DNA from: an uncultured Acidimicrobiales bacterium
GTDB taxonomy: Bacteria; Actinomycetota; Acidimicrobiia; Acidimicrobiales; SHLQ01
Direction: 5' to 3'
NCBI GenBank assembly: GCA_938084885.1
Contig: CALKGG010000096.1
Location: 1-33,717 of the forward strand
Length of the DNA: 33,717 nucleotides
In this document: positions 8,958 to 17,718 of the stretch, piece after piece
Numbering within the stretch: position 1 is the stretch's first letter
Layout: the number at the start of each line of letters is the position of its first letter
Translations under genes and position numbers: made by a program
The notes under the pieces: generated by a model
Told to the model about the DNA's origin: nothing
Database searches by the model: none
What the model saw: only the letters and a program-made list of their open reading frames with translations

Positions 8958-10001
8958 TCAGGCGACTGACGGTATGAGGTCTCGGATAGATTCGCCGAGG
9001 CTGATATCTGAGATCATCAGCACCACAAAGAAGTAGGCGCCGAGCAGAAACACCGCCTCGATGCGCGTGATCTTGCGTCGAGTCACCATGAAAACCCACG
9101 TGATCACGGCGACGATGACCATCGCAACAACGCCATACTCGGCAGTGAGTGGATCGGTGAATACTCCCCCGCCGACGAGTGCAATGACGCCGCCGACAGC
9201 GAGGCTGTTGAACATATTCGAGCCGAGCAAGTTTCCGAGGATCAGCTCGGTCTCTCCCTTGCGTGCAGCCGCAACCGCGGTGACGAGTTCGGGAAGTGAG
9301 GTACCGATGGCGATAAGGGTAAATCCAACGAAGCCGCCGCTAAGCCCGACTGCGGCGGCGAGAGCGACCGCTCCCCAGACCATGAGCTGTGCGCCGATGA
9401 CCGTCCCAATCAGCCCGCCGACGGTGACGGCGAGGCTTTGGGCGACCGAGCGCCCTTCCTCGATCTCGAGCTCTTCAATCGAGTCCTCGTTGCCGCCAAC
9501 AATAATCCACGACAGGATTGCGACAAGGGCCAGCAGCATGGCAATGCCTTCCCACACCGCGAGGCCGCCCAGGGTAAAGAAGGCGAAGAGCGCAACCGCT
9601 GCGAGGCTGATCGGCGCCTCGCGGACCATGACGGCCCGGGTAACCAACAACGGCACGATAAGCGCCGCAACGCCAAGGACGAGCGTGATGTTCGCAACGT
9701 TCGAACCAACAATATTGCCCAATGCCACATCGAGACCGTTGACGATCTCCCCGGTTTCTTCGTCGACCGATTCGCCGTTGAACGCAGCAATGCCGGAGAC
9801 GAGCAGCTCGGGAGCGCTTGTGCCAAAGCCGACCACCACTGCGCCCACGACAACCGGCGACAGTTTGGCGGCGCTTGCGACTGCGACTGCGCCATCGACG
9901 AATAGGTCAGCGGCCTTGCTCAGCAGGAACAGGCCAATAAGGACCTCGATCACCGCAACAGGAACCGACGGCGCGGCCAAAAAATCTACCAAGGATGACA
10001 T
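8958..10001 (-). CDS. CaCA-family sodium/calcium (or cation/calcium) antiporter
   Basis: Integral membrane antiporter of the Ca2+:cation antiporter family, 347 residues with about ten hydrophobic segments. Both alpha repeats are intact: GFGTSAPELLVS (about 58-69) with GNIVGSN at 95-101, and AIGTSLPELVTA (about 231-242) with GNLLGSN at 256-262. The paired acidic residues Glu65 and Glu238 are the expected ion ligands. The first repeat contains an acidic loop of roughly 17 residues (about 75-91) that shorter bacterial members lack. An acidic cytoplasmic loop (EDSIEELEIEEG) separates the halves. The start lies 12 nt after the ftsK stop, so it is probably cotranscribed with ftsK. Which ions are exchanged is not determinable here. 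Confidence 0.88.
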   Translation of the reverse strand: MSSLVDFLAAPSVPVAVIEVLIGLFLLSKAADLFVDGAVAVASAAKLSPVVVGAVVVGFGTSAPELLVSGIAAFNGESVDEETGEIVNGLDVALGNIVGSNVANITLVLGVAALIVPLLVTRAVMVREAPISLAAVALFAFFTLGGLAVWEGIAMLLALVAILSWIIVGGNEDSIEELEIEEGRSVAQSLAVTVGGLIGTVIGAQLMVWGAVALAAAVGLSGGFVGFTLIAIGTSLPELVTAVAAARKGETELILGNLLGSNMFNSLAVGGVIALVGGGVFTDPLTAEYGVVAMVIVAVITWVFMVTRRKITRIEAVFLLGAYFFVVLMISDISLGESIRDLIPSVA

Positions 10002-10013
10002 CGTCTTCGCAGG

Positions 10014-12737
10014 CTACTGGCCGTTGCGCAGTTGTTGGAGCTGTTCGGGCGACAGCAATACGTCCCGGGCCTTTGAACCTTCGCTCGGGCCCACAATGCC
10101 CTTCTGCTCGAGCTCATCCATGATGCGTCCAGCGCGTGAGAAACCAACGCGAAGCTTGCGTTGAAGCATCGAGGTCGAGCCAAGGCCCGAACTCACAACC
10201 AACTCCATTGCTTGCCACAACAGGTCATCGGTGTCGTCGTCGGCCGGCCGGTCAGCGGTGATGAAATCGGTGCTAGTGGCTGGTTGGGCAGTTGGCATGC
10301 CCGGCATACCGCTGAGGTCGAGGCCAGGAGCTGCAGTAGCCGCAGCGTCGGCGCTTTCGAAGCCACGTTCAGTAGACGCTGGCATTGTCTGAGATGGTGC
10401 TGCTGACGGCAATGTGGGAGCAGCTGTTGCCTCGGGCGAGACATCGGCGCCACCGAGCACTTCGGACTCGTTGGTCGTCACAACCTCCGCGCCCTGTTTG
10501 CGCCAATGCTTGACGATCTTCTTGACTTCTGACTCTTCGACCCATGCGCCTTGGAGACGCAGCGGCGTCGAGCTCGTTGGGTCTTGAAAGAGCATGTCGC
10601 CCTTGCCGACCAGGCGTTCTGCGCCCGGTGCACCGAGGATGACCCGACTGTCCTGCATGCTCGACACGGCATAGGCAATACGTGCTGGCACGTTTGCTTT
10701 GATAAGCCCGGTAATAACGTCGACCGACGGACGCTGCGTTGCAATGACCATGTGAATGCCAACAGCACGGGCCTTCTGCCCAATGCGAACAATCGAGTCC
10801 TCGACGTCGCGTGCAGCAACCATCATAAGATCGGCCAGCTCGTCGACGACGACGAGGATGTACGGCAGACGGGTGAACGTTCGCGGCTCGCCGTCGGGGC
10901 CGAGTTGTCCGAGTTTGGCCTTTACCTGTCCCTCATCGAATGCCTTGTTGTAGCCGCCGATGTCGCGGAATCGGCACTCTTCGAGAAGCTCATAGCGACG
11001 CTCCATCTCGCGAACCGCCCACGCAAGAGCGTTTGCAGCCTTCTTTGGGTCGGTGACGGGCTGGGTGAGCAGATGCGGAATCCGCTCGTATTGGGTCATT
11101 TCAACCCGCTTTGGATCGATCAAGATCATGCGAACATCGTCGGGAGTGTTGCGCATCAGCAGCGACGTGATGATCGAGTTGATGCCCGAGGACTTTCCGG
11201 CGCCGGTCGCACCAGCGACGAGCGTGTGCGGCATCTTGGAGAGATCGGCGAGCAGCGATTTGCCGTTGATGTCGCGACCAATGGCGACCTCCATGGCGCC
11301 GCTTGCGTCTCGGGCTTCTTGGGAACTGAGAATATCGCCGACCGCAATGATCTGGCGCTCCTCGTTCGGCACCTCGACACCAATGGCTTGCTTGCCCGGG
11401 ATTGGCGCGATGATGCGCACATCCTTTGACGCCATTGCGTAGGCAATGTCGTCGGACAGATTCTTGACTTTGGCGACCTTGACGCCGAGGCCAAGTTCTA
11501 GTTCGAACCGGGTGACGGTTGGACCAACGACCATGTTGATCAACCGAGTCTCGACGCCATGTTCGGCAAGTGCGCGCTCGAGCGTGCGGCCGCGTGCAAT
11601 GACCGCTTCCTGGTCGACGTTCTGGGACCCCGACCGTCCGAGCATCGACATTGGAGGCAAGACCCAGGTGCGGTCGCTATCGGCGGTGAGCGCGAGCTCG
11701 GTTTCCAGTTGCTGGGGTGGCGCTGGCTGGGGCACGACAACCGTTGGAGCTGGTGCGTGTGTTGGCCCCGCGTCCTGATCGAACACTCCCGACACGGGGG
11801 CGGCCGTCTGAGACTCGTCCTCGTTGTCTCGCGGCACAGGGATCTCGATGGTCTTGCCAGCAGCGGCTGCGGCGTCGAGAGATGTGTCGGGTTCAGGCGG
11901 TGAGGCGACCTTGCCACCAATGTGCACTTGCGGCCCATCGAAGGTGTCCACGCCGTACTCCTCGTCGAGGAGAATGTCGTCGGCCACATAGGTGCGTTCG
12001 CGGTCGTCGATCACAAAGAGTGAGCGCGTGCCATCGGCGGCCGCACCAACAACCGAACGACCGCCGGAAACGAACCCGTCGACGATGGATTGCAGCGATA
12101 GGCCGGTCATGACGATGAGCCCGCCGAAACCAAGAACGAGAAGGATGAACAACGCACCCCAGAAGCTGGCGATTGCGAGCAGTGGGCCACCAACGAGTAA
12201 CCCCATGATGCCACCGGCACGTGACAGGGCGTCGACGCCACTCCCCCACGATGGACTGTTGCCAGCAAGATGGACGAGACCGGTCATCGATACCGCAGCG
12301 GCGAGGCCACCGACGACGAATCGTGGCGGCAATGCGTGGGTTTGATCACCGCGTCGGATGACCGCAATCCCTGCGGCGGCGATAACGACAGGCGCCAAGT
12401 AGCGGAAGACGCCCATGATCCAGCCGAAGCCTTCGTCAAAGGCCCGCCCGAGAATCCCCGAAGTTCCGGTGTAAATGCCGAGTGCGGCGAGCACCGCAAC
12501 GGCGAGCAGGAACAGCCCAATGAGATCCGGCCCACGGCCGTGCAGCGCCTCGTTTAGCGTGCTGGTAGATCCCTTGGCGGTGCTTCGAGTCGTCGTCTTT
12601 CGTTTCGTCGACGTCGTACGACGAGAAGCCGGAGCTCGCCCGCGCGAGGTCTTTGCACGCGAGGACGGCGCCCGGCGCGTCGACGAACGTGACGATGCTG
12701 AGGAGGACTTAGATTTCGTTGCCACAGTACCCGCCAC
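10014..12737 (-). CDS. ftsK: DNA translocase FtsK/SpoIIIE
   Basis: Septal DNA pump that clears chromosome arms during division. Residues 1-65 are a Lys/Arg/Ser/Thr-rich cytoplasmic tail. Hydrophobic segments over about 70-215 fit the four-helix membrane domain, and a Pro/Ala linker (about 270-350) follows. The motor has Walker A GATGAGKSS at 509-517, Walker B VVVDELADL around 629-637 and ATQRPSVDVITG near 676-687. A second Ala/Pro/Thr linker (about 765-830) leads to the winged-helix gamma domain at 838-900, which recognises orienting KOPS-like sites. The total of 907 residues is typical of actinobacterial FtsK. The GTG at 12737 is the likely start; another GTG four codons later is possible. 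It lies 86 nt downstream of rnj. Confidence 0.95.
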   Translation of the reverse strand: MAGTVATKSKSSSASSRSSTRRAPSSRAKTSRGRAPASRRTTSTKRKTTTRSTAKGSTSTLNEALHGRGPDLIGLFLLAVAVLAALGIYTGTSGILGRAFDEGFGWIMGVFRYLAPVVIAAAGIAVIRRGDQTHALPPRFVVGGLAAAVSMTGLVHLAGNSPSWGSGVDALSRAGGIMGLLVGGPLLAIASFWGALFILLVLGFGGLIVMTGLSLQSIVDGFVSGGRSVVGAAADGTRSLFVIDDRERTYVADDILLDEEYGVDTFDGPQVHIGGKVASPPEPDTSLDAAAAAGKTIEIPVPRDNEDESQTAAPVSGVFDQDAGPTHAPAPTVVVPQPAPPQQLETELALTADSDRTWVLPPMSMLGRSGSQNVDQEAVIARGRTLERALAEHGVETRLINMVVGPTVTRFELELGLGVKVAKVKNLSDDIAYAMASKDVRIIAPIPGKQAIGVEVPNEERQIIAVGDILSSQEARDASGAMEVAIGRDINGKSLLADLSKMPHTLVAGATGAGKSSGINSIITSLLMRNTPDDVRMILIDPKRVEMTQYERIPHLLTQPVTDPKKAANALAWAVREMERRYELLEECRFRDIGGYNKAFDEGQVKAKLGQLGPDGEPRTFTRLPYILVVVDELADLMMVAARDVEDSIVRIGQKARAVGIHMVIATQRPSVDVITGLIKANVPARIAYAVSSMQDSRVILGAPGAERLVGKGDMLFQDPTSSTPLRLQGAWVEESEVKKIVKHWRKQGAEVVTTNESEVLGGADVSPEATAAPTLPSAAPSQTMPASTERGFESADAAATAAPGLDLSGMPGMPTAQPATSTDFITADRPADDDTDDLLWQAMELVVSSGLGSTSMLQRKLRVGFSRAGRIMDELEQKGIVGPSEGSKARDVLLSPEQLQQLRNGQ

Positions 12738-12770
12738 CCTAGTTGACGGTGACAGCCTCTCGCCGTCATT

Positions 12771-12800
12771 TCGCGCGCAGAGTTGTGGGGCTCGCGCGCA
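12771..12800. repeat. Direct repeat TCGCGCGCA upstream of ftsK
   Basis: TCGCGCGCA occurs at 12771-12779 and 12792-12800. The 21-bp offset equals two helical turns, so both copies face the same side of the DNA. They lie 34-63 bases before the ftsK start in the only gap between rnj and ftsK, and could be operator half-sites or chance GC-rich repeats. Confidence 0.35.
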
Positions 12801-12823
12801 ACGGGTCTACTGCGGACTGTTGG

Positions 12824-14497
12824 TCAGGTTGGGGTCGAGCGGATAACCGGCACGATGACCGGACGACGACGCGTCGATGCTGCGACATACCGTCCCACCG
12901 CGCGGCGACTCACGCGTTCCATGTCGCGAATGTCGCCAGAATCGGCCAAGGCGCCTTCCATGGCCTCACGAGCTTCATTGGCCGCACCCGACTCGAGATC
13001 GAATCGTTCGTTCGCAGCCGCCCAACCCCGAGAAGTAACAACTGGACCAAAGACGATCTCACGACCGGCCAGGTCGACCTCGGCAATTACCGACACGAAC
13101 CCGGCATCGCGCAGCAGGAGACGCTCCTGCAAGATCTCCTCGGTGAGCGCTTCGGCGGCTCCATCCATGTAGATGTAGTCGCCGGAAACCTGACCATCCT
13201 TGCTGATGCCGTCATCTGTGAGCAGCAGCTGATCCCCGTCGGTTGCCACGAGCACGTTCTCCGGAGCCATGCCCCGACGCATTGCCAGATCGGCGTGGCC
13301 AACGAGATGTTCGTATTCACCATGCACGGGAACAAACAACTCGGGGTTCGCAACGCTATGGAGCGCGAGCAGCTCTTGTTGGGTGCCGTGACCAGTCGTA
13401 TGCACATCGACCTGGCCAGAATGCACGATTGCGGCACCTTGACGAGCAAGCCCCGAACGCACTCGTCCCACGGCTGCTTCGTTGCCCGGAATCGGATGCG
13501 AACTGAAGATCACCGTGTCTTGTGGACCAACGGTGATCCAGCGGCTGTCGTTTTGGGCCATGAGCGTCAACGCAGAGCGGAACTCGCCTTGGCTACCGGT
13601 CGAAATGATGCACGTCTTTACCGGATCGAGGTCATCGGCATCGGCGATATCGCGAATACGAGCGTCGGGAATCGACAGCAGACCAAGGTCGCGCGCTAAC
13701 GCAACGTTGCGCTTCATTGACCGACCCAACGTGACAATCGTGCGATCTTGTTCGATCGCTACATCGGCAATTTGCTGAATTCGATGCACGTGACTCGCAA
13801 ACGCACCAACAATGATGCGCTTGTTTCGGTGCTCGTGGAAAATTCCGCGAAGCACCGGACCAACGGTCGACTCAGAGGTCGACTGGCCGGGCGTGTTGGC
13901 GTTGGTCGAATCGCACAAGAGCAGTCGGATCCCCGGATCCTGCGAAATCGCGCCGATTCGAGCGAGGTCGGTAACACGGCCATCCACCGGCGTGTGGTCG
14001 AGCTTAAAATCGCTCGAGTGCAGAATCACGCCTTGAGGTGTCGTGAACGCCGTAATCAACCCCGACGGGGTGGAGTGTGTAACCGGAAGAAATTCGCACT
14101 CGAACGGCCCGATCGAACGGGTGTCGCCGTCGTTGAGGACGTGAAGGTTCGCACGACCAGCCAAGTTCTTCTCTTGAAGCTTGTGCCGCACCAGACCAAG
14201 CGTGAATGCCGTGCCGTAGAAGTCGAGTTCGAGGCCCGGAATTGCCTCGAGCAGAAAGGTGACGCCGCCGATGTGATCTTCGTGCGCGTGGGTGACAACG
14301 CAGCCGTCAATCCGATCGGCGTTCTCCTGGAGGTAGGTGAAATCCGGGATGATCGACTCGACACCGGGTTGGGTTTCGTCGGCGAACATCTGGCCACAGT
14401 CAAGGATGACCATTCGGCCATTGCTTTCGAGCACAGCGCAGTTTCGGCCGATGTCTCCAAGACCGCCGAGGAACGTAATACGTACTGGTTCAGCCAT
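12824..14497 (-). CDS. rnj: Ribonuclease J
   Basis: Metallo-beta-lactamase/beta-CASP ribonuclease with endo- and 5'-3' exonuclease activity, a main mRNA-decay and rRNA-maturation enzyme in actinobacteria. The protein has 557 residues with the zinc motif HAHEDH at 70-75, a later VTHSTPSG motif in the lactamase fold, and the beta-CASP and C-terminal domains. I chose the ATG at 14497, giving MAEPVRITFLGG, which matches the usual start of the family. An upstream in-frame start would extend into dapA. The stop codon of dapA overlaps this ATG as TAATG, which strongly suggests coupled translation. The dapA-rnj order is conserved in actinobacteria. Confidence 0.95.
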   Translation of the reverse strand: MAEPVRITFLGGLGDIGRNCAVLESNGRMVILDCGQMFADETQPGVESIIPDFTYLQENADRIDGCVVTHAHEDHIGGVTFLLEAIPGLELDFYGTAFTLGLVRHKLQEKNLAGRANLHVLNDGDTRSIGPFECEFLPVTHSTPSGLITAFTTPQGVILHSSDFKLDHTPVDGRVTDLARIGAISQDPGIRLLLCDSTNANTPGQSTSESTVGPVLRGIFHEHRNKRIIVGAFASHVHRIQQIADVAIEQDRTIVTLGRSMKRNVALARDLGLLSIPDARIRDIADADDLDPVKTCIISTGSQGEFRSALTLMAQNDSRWITVGPQDTVIFSSHPIPGNEAAVGRVRSGLARQGAAIVHSGQVDVHTTGHGTQQELLALHSVANPELFVPVHGEYEHLVGHADLAMRRGMAPENVLVATDGDQLLLTDDGISKDGQVSGDYIYMDGAAEALTEEILQERLLLRDAGFVSVIAEVDLAGREIVFGPVVTSRGWAAANERFDLESGAANEAREAMEGALADSGDIRDMERVSRRAVGRYVAASTRRRPVIVPVIRSTPT

Positions 14498-15384
14498 TAG
14501 AAGCCCGGCCGTCCGAGGTTCGACAAGACCTTGCGGCACAGGTCTTCGAGTTCGGCCGGTTCAGGCCCCATGGGAAGGCGGCACTGGCCGCCGGGTTGTC
14601 CAAGTAGACGCATCATGGTCTTACTCGGGATGGGGTTTGGGCGAGCGTCGCCGGTCTCAATGTCCCACGATTCGAGCAGTCGCTGGTTGAGACGACGTGC
14701 CTCGGCCACATTACCCTGAGAAAAGGCAGAGATCATCGCCGCGACTTCGCCCGCTGCCCAGTGCGTGGCAACCCCAACGACACCAACAGCGCCCACTGAG
14801 AGCAACGGCAGCGTGAGCGCATCGTCGCCCGAGTACACCTCGAAGTCGGCGTCGGCTTGCGCAATGACGAGCGCAGTTTCGGCCGGATTGCCCGCAGCGT
14901 CCTTGAGCGCCACAACATTGGCGAGCTGGGCGAGCTGAAGCACCGTGTCGGTCGACATCTTCCGACCAGTTCGGCCAGGAATGTCGTACATCATTACGGG
15001 AAGATCTGTCGATGAGGCCACGGCTTCGAAGTGCGCAACAATGCCCGCCTGAGATGGGCGGTTGTAATACGGCGTCACGACCAGCACAGCGTCAGCGCCA
15101 GCAGCGGTAGCCCGCTCGGTCAGTTCGACCGCAGCGCGGGTGTCATTGCTTCCAGTTCCAGCAATGACCGGCACATCGACCGCATGAGAAACGGTTTCGA
15201 TGAGCGCAATCTGTTCGTCGTGAGTGAGCGTTGGGCTCTCGCCGGTGGTTCCGGCGACGACAAGGCCCTCGTTGCCGCTTTCGACCAACCACTTCGCAAG
15301 CTTGTCTGCGCCCTCGAGGTCGAGGGCACCATCAGTGGTAAATGGCGTGATCATCGCAGTCAGCACTTGGCCGAATCGAGCCAT
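14497..15384 (-). CDS. dapA: 4-hydroxy-tetrahydrodipicolinate synthase
   Basis: Condenses pyruvate with aspartate semialdehyde, the first step of diaminopimelate/lysine synthesis. The 295-residue TIM barrel has GTTGES at 45-50, Tyr107 in TPYYNRP, Tyr133 and Arg138 in YDIPGRTG, and the Schiff-base Lys161 in VALKDAAGN. These active-site numbers equal those of the E. coli enzyme. The ATG at 15384 is preceded by a strong AAGGGAGA site at 15391-15398. Its leader contains inverted repeats that could form alternative hairpins. The stop overlaps the rnj start. Feedback inhibition by lysine cannot be judged from sequence by eye. Confidence 0.96.
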   Translation of the reverse strand: MARFGQVLTAMITPFTTDGALDLEGADKLAKWLVESGNEGLVVAGTTGESPTLTHDEQIALIETVSHAVDVPVIAGTGSNDTRAAVELTERATAAGADAVLVVTPYYNRPSQAGIVAHFEAVASSTDLPVMMYDIPGRTGRKMSTDTVLQLAQLANVVALKDAAGNPAETALVIAQADADFEVYSGDDALTLPLLSVGAVGVVGVATHWAAGEVAAMISAFSQGNVAEARRLNQRLLESWDIETGDARPNPIPSKTMMRLLGQPGGQCRLPMGPEPAELEDLCRKVLSNLGRPGF

Positions 15385-15402
15385 AGCAGTTCTCCCTTAC
15401 AT

Positions 15403-15493
15403 GGGGGTTGGTCTGACCCGAAGACTACCGCAAGTGCAGTTCACAACGTGCCCTCCAGCGAGGGGTCAGACGGGGACGTCCCCGCGGGTCTGA
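15403..15493 (-). promoter_or_regulatory. Three-segment alternative-pairing region in the SURF1-dapA junction
   Basis: In transcript order, segment A (15488-15493, TCAGAC) can pair with the start of segment B (15466-15471, GTCTGA), enclosing the palindrome GGGGACGTCCCC at 15472-15483. The longer segment B (15463-15471, GTCTGACCC) can instead pair perfectly over 9 bp with segment C (15411-15419, GGGTCAGAC). A local hairpin, CCCTC-GCTG-GAGGG (15451-15464), competes with the end of B. B contains the SURF1 stop codon, and C lies about 12 nt before the dapA ribosome-binding site. Alternatively this is a terminator or a degenerate palindromic repeat element. The pairings are seen in the sequence; a regulatory role is inferred. 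Confidence 0.45.
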
Positions 15494-16209
15494 TCGCCGC
15501 GAGTGATGCGTCGCAGGACGATCCCGTAGCCAACAATGCCAATGGTCGCAAAGGTAAACCACTGGAAGGCGTAACTGCGATGCGGGCCCTCGCCAAGGTC
15601 GGGCGCTGGGAGCACTTCGGGGAAGGCCTGGAATCGGGAGGGTTCCTGCGCCTCGAGCTGCAGATAGAGGCGCGGATCGAGGATCGGGTCGACCCCGAGC
15701 GTTTCGGCGGCGAGCGTGGGGTTCGGGATGCTGAGCTGGTCACCGGCCTCGCTCAGATTTCCACGGTCGAAACCTTCGCGAATCAACCCCTCGATCACGA
15801 TTTCGCCGCTCGTCGGCACCAAGTCCTCGCCAATGGCAAGTTCGGCGGTACCAAGAATGATCTCTCGGTTCACAAAGCCCCGATTGACCAGAATGTCTCC
15901 GCGGTCGGTCACGAATGTCGTCCACATCCAAAACCCGGGCTCACCCTCCCGGCTGCGGTTCGCAATGAGAATCTCCGAATTCGGATCGAATGACCCTCGC
16001 ACCTGCACCCGTCGGAACTCGAGATTTTCGGTTGGCTCGTTTGCCACACTGTCGAGCAGGACCACTTGGCCGAGGCGTTCGCGAATCAAGTCGTTCGTGT
16101 CGAGCCGTTGCCCCAAGCGGCTGATCTGCCAAAATCCGGCGGCGATGAACGCGGCGATCAAGGCGGCAACAAAGACATGAGACGCAATCCAGCGTGGGGT
16201 GAGGAACAC
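15466..16209 (-). CDS. SURF1 family protein (cytochrome c oxidase assembly)
   Basis: SURF1 proteins assist assembly of haem-copper oxidases at the membrane. The 247-residue product has an N-terminal membrane helix (about 10-28), a large extracytoplasmic domain with the family-type segments FEFRRVQV-like (here LEFRRVQVRG) and VNRGFVNREI, and a C-terminal helix preceded by HRSYAFQWFTFA. This two-helix layout and length are normal for SURF1. The start is a GTG at 16209, 12 nt after the stop of the GNAT-like gene, so the two are probably cotranscribed. No oxidase subunit genes lie in the window. The last codons contribute to the inverted repeats in front of dapA. Confidence 0.9.
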   Translation of the reverse strand: MFLTPRWIASHVFVAALIAAFIAAGFWQISRLGQRLDTNDLIRERLGQVVLLDSVANEPTENLEFRRVQVRGSFDPNSEILIANRSREGEPGFWMWTTFVTDRGDILVNRGFVNREIILGTAELAIGEDLVPTSGEIVIEGLIREGFDRGNLSEAGDQLSIPNPTLAAETLGVDPILDPRLYLQLEAQEPSRFQAFPEVLPAPDLGEGPHRSYAFQWFTFATIGIVGYGIVLRRITRGDQTRGDVPV

Positions 16210-16221
16210 GGACGCGCCGAC

Positions 16222-16737
16222 TTACGACATGAGGAGGTCGAACTCGACCTCGTCGCGAACATCGAGCCCATCGAACTGGGTCATGATTCGATTCGCCGAC
16301 CGACGTGCCACAGCTTCGACCAGTCCGGGCCGGGTCGCGCACATTCGAAAGCCACACGTTTGCAGCACTCGCTGCACATCGAACTGGGCATTGGAGCAAA
16401 TCGAATACACCCGTCGTGTCTCGGGCTTGCGATACTGCAGCGCAGCTCGAACGACGAGCGTTGCTAATTCTGGGTCGAACGGGTTGCTGGCAACCACAGC
16501 AATTTCGAAGTCGTTGGCGTGGCGAGAGATCGTGACAAGCGTGTTTGGACGGCCGCCACGTGACCCGACAAGACCCGCGAGCACGGCGGTATCGATGACC
16601 CGGCCTCGTCGAACGCGGTACCGCCCACCGGTCGACTCCAAGACGCCGACGGCCCACGTCTGATCTTCGCTTGAATACGGGCGAACCGAGGGTTCACCTA
16701 GGCCGTCGACGAACGGCGGGGCATCAATCGCGACCAT
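16222..16737 (-). CDS. Uncharacterised protein, possible GNAT-fold acetyltransferase relative
   Basis: A 171-residue soluble protein. The C-terminal half, with VVRAALQYRKPETRRVYSIC followed by SNAQFDVQRVLQTCGFRM, resembles the end of GNAT acetyltransferase domains, where a helix and a final CGF-type strand close the fold. The acetyl-CoA pyrophosphate-binding loop (R/Q-x-x-G-x-G/A) is not evident, so catalytic activity is doubtful. Three cysteines cluster between about 114 and 133. The gene sits between dapB and the SURF1 gene in the conserved minus-strand cluster. It lacks a strong ribosome-binding site before the ATG at 16737. Assignment to GNAT is tentative; a family unique to this lineage is equally possible. 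Confidence 0.6.
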   Translation of the reverse strand: MVAIDAPPFVDGLGEPSVRPYSSEDQTWAVGVLESTGGRYRVRRGRVIDTAVLAGLVGSRGGRPNTLVTISRHANDFEIAVVASNPFDPELATLVVRAALQYRKPETRRVYSICSNAQFDVQRVLQTCGFRMCATRPGLVEAVARRSANRIMTQFDGLDVRDEVEFDLLMS

Positions 16738-16829
16738 GTTCGTATGGTACTTCAGCCCGACGTTCTCGGAGGATTTGTTGTGTGAAACTCACCGGTTTCT
16801 CAACCACGGACACGGCAAATCCAGGACAG

Positions 16830-17600
16830 CTATGCGAAGAGCAGGCCGTCGAGCCCGAGCGTGAGTCCCGGGAGGTCTGCGATCTTTCGTGTCGCGAGAA
16901 GCACACCGGGCATAAAGGACTTTCGATCCAGGCTGTCGTGGCGGATGGTGAGGGTCTCACCGGTCGTGCCAAAGATGACCTCTTGGTGCGCAACCATTCC
17001 TTCCATCCGGATCCCGTGCACTCCAACGCCTCCGACTTTGCCTCCCCGCGCTCCAGGCACCACTTCGTTCTCGGTGGGATCGGCGTCGTAGGACGACGAA
17101 GCCGCAGACTTCGCTGCGTCGATTCGCTGAGCGGTCATCATCGCTGTTCCAGACGGCGCGTCTTTCTTTGCGTTGTGATGAAACTCGATGACCTCTGCTG
17201 TTTGGAAGTGTGGAGCGGCAATCTCGGCCATCCGCATCATCATCACGGCCCCGATTGCAAAATTCGGTGCGATCATGGCGTTACTCGACGTGAATCCCGA
17301 CCGATAGCTGGCGAGGTCATCGTTTGTGAAACCGGTCGTGCCCACGACCGCGTGCACGCCGTTGGAAGCACACCAGTTGAGCACGGCACGTCCAACGTCG
17401 AGGTGCGTGAAGTCGATGATCACATCGACGGCCGCGGGGTCGACGTCAGCAATCGATGTCACCGCAATGACATCATTTCGCGAACTCTCGATGCTGGGGT
17501 CGATTTGAACGACCAGCTCAAGTCCTTCGGCGTCCGCTACGGCGCGGCAAACCTCGCCACCCATCTTGCCGCCTGCCCCGGTTACTCCGACTCGAATCAT
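16830..17600 (-). CDS. dapB: 4-hydroxy-tetrahydrodipicolinate reductase
   Basis: Reduces the DapA product to tetrahydrodipicolinate with NAD(P)H. The 256-residue protein has the nucleotide-binding GAGGKMG at 8-14, VGTTGF at 86-91, and the active-site signature HHNAKKDAPSGTA with His141, His142 and Lys145. The C-terminal domain supplies the tetramer interface. The ATG at 17600 is the first possible start, since an in-frame TAG lies five codons upstream. Its ribosome-binding sequence AGGGAGGA is 13 nt away, which is unusually far and could lower or modulate translation. The gene follows the methyltransferase gene after 118 bp and may have its own promoter. Confidence 0.95.
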   Translation of the reverse strand: MIRVGVTGAGGKMGGEVCRAVADAEGLELVVQIDPSIESSRNDVIAVTSIADVDPAAVDVIIDFTHLDVGRAVLNWCASNGVHAVVGTTGFTNDDLASYRSGFTSSNAMIAPNFAIGAVMMMRMAEIAAPHFQTAEVIEFHHNAKKDAPSGTAMMTAQRIDAAKSAASSSYDADPTENEVVPGARGGKVGGVGVHGIRMEGMVAHQEVIFGTTGETLTIRHDSLDRKSFMPGVLLATRKIADLPGLTLGLDGLLFA

Positions 17601-17718
17601 GGAGACAGACTAATCCTCCCTGGTGCCTGTAGTGCGCTGTTCGAGCGAATGCGCCGGAGCCCACAGTCGTCGGCAGATACCAATCGATCGTCACGCGCTA
17701 CCAACGAGCAGTCGAGTG

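Noticed and set aside
9061..10164. Long plus-strand open frame of 367 codons opposite the CaCA exchanger and the end of ftsK
   Set aside because: Composition is Thr/Ser/Ala/Pro repeats typical of an antisense frame in GC-rich DNA; the minus strand encodes clear conserved proteins.
10551..11429. Plus-strand open frame of 292 codons opposite the FtsK motor
   Set aside because: Antisense shadow of a strongly conserved ATPase domain.
15385..15465. Lysine riboswitch upstream of dapA
   Set aside because: The gap is about 80 bases, well short of the lysine aptamer, and its conserved core motifs are not seen.
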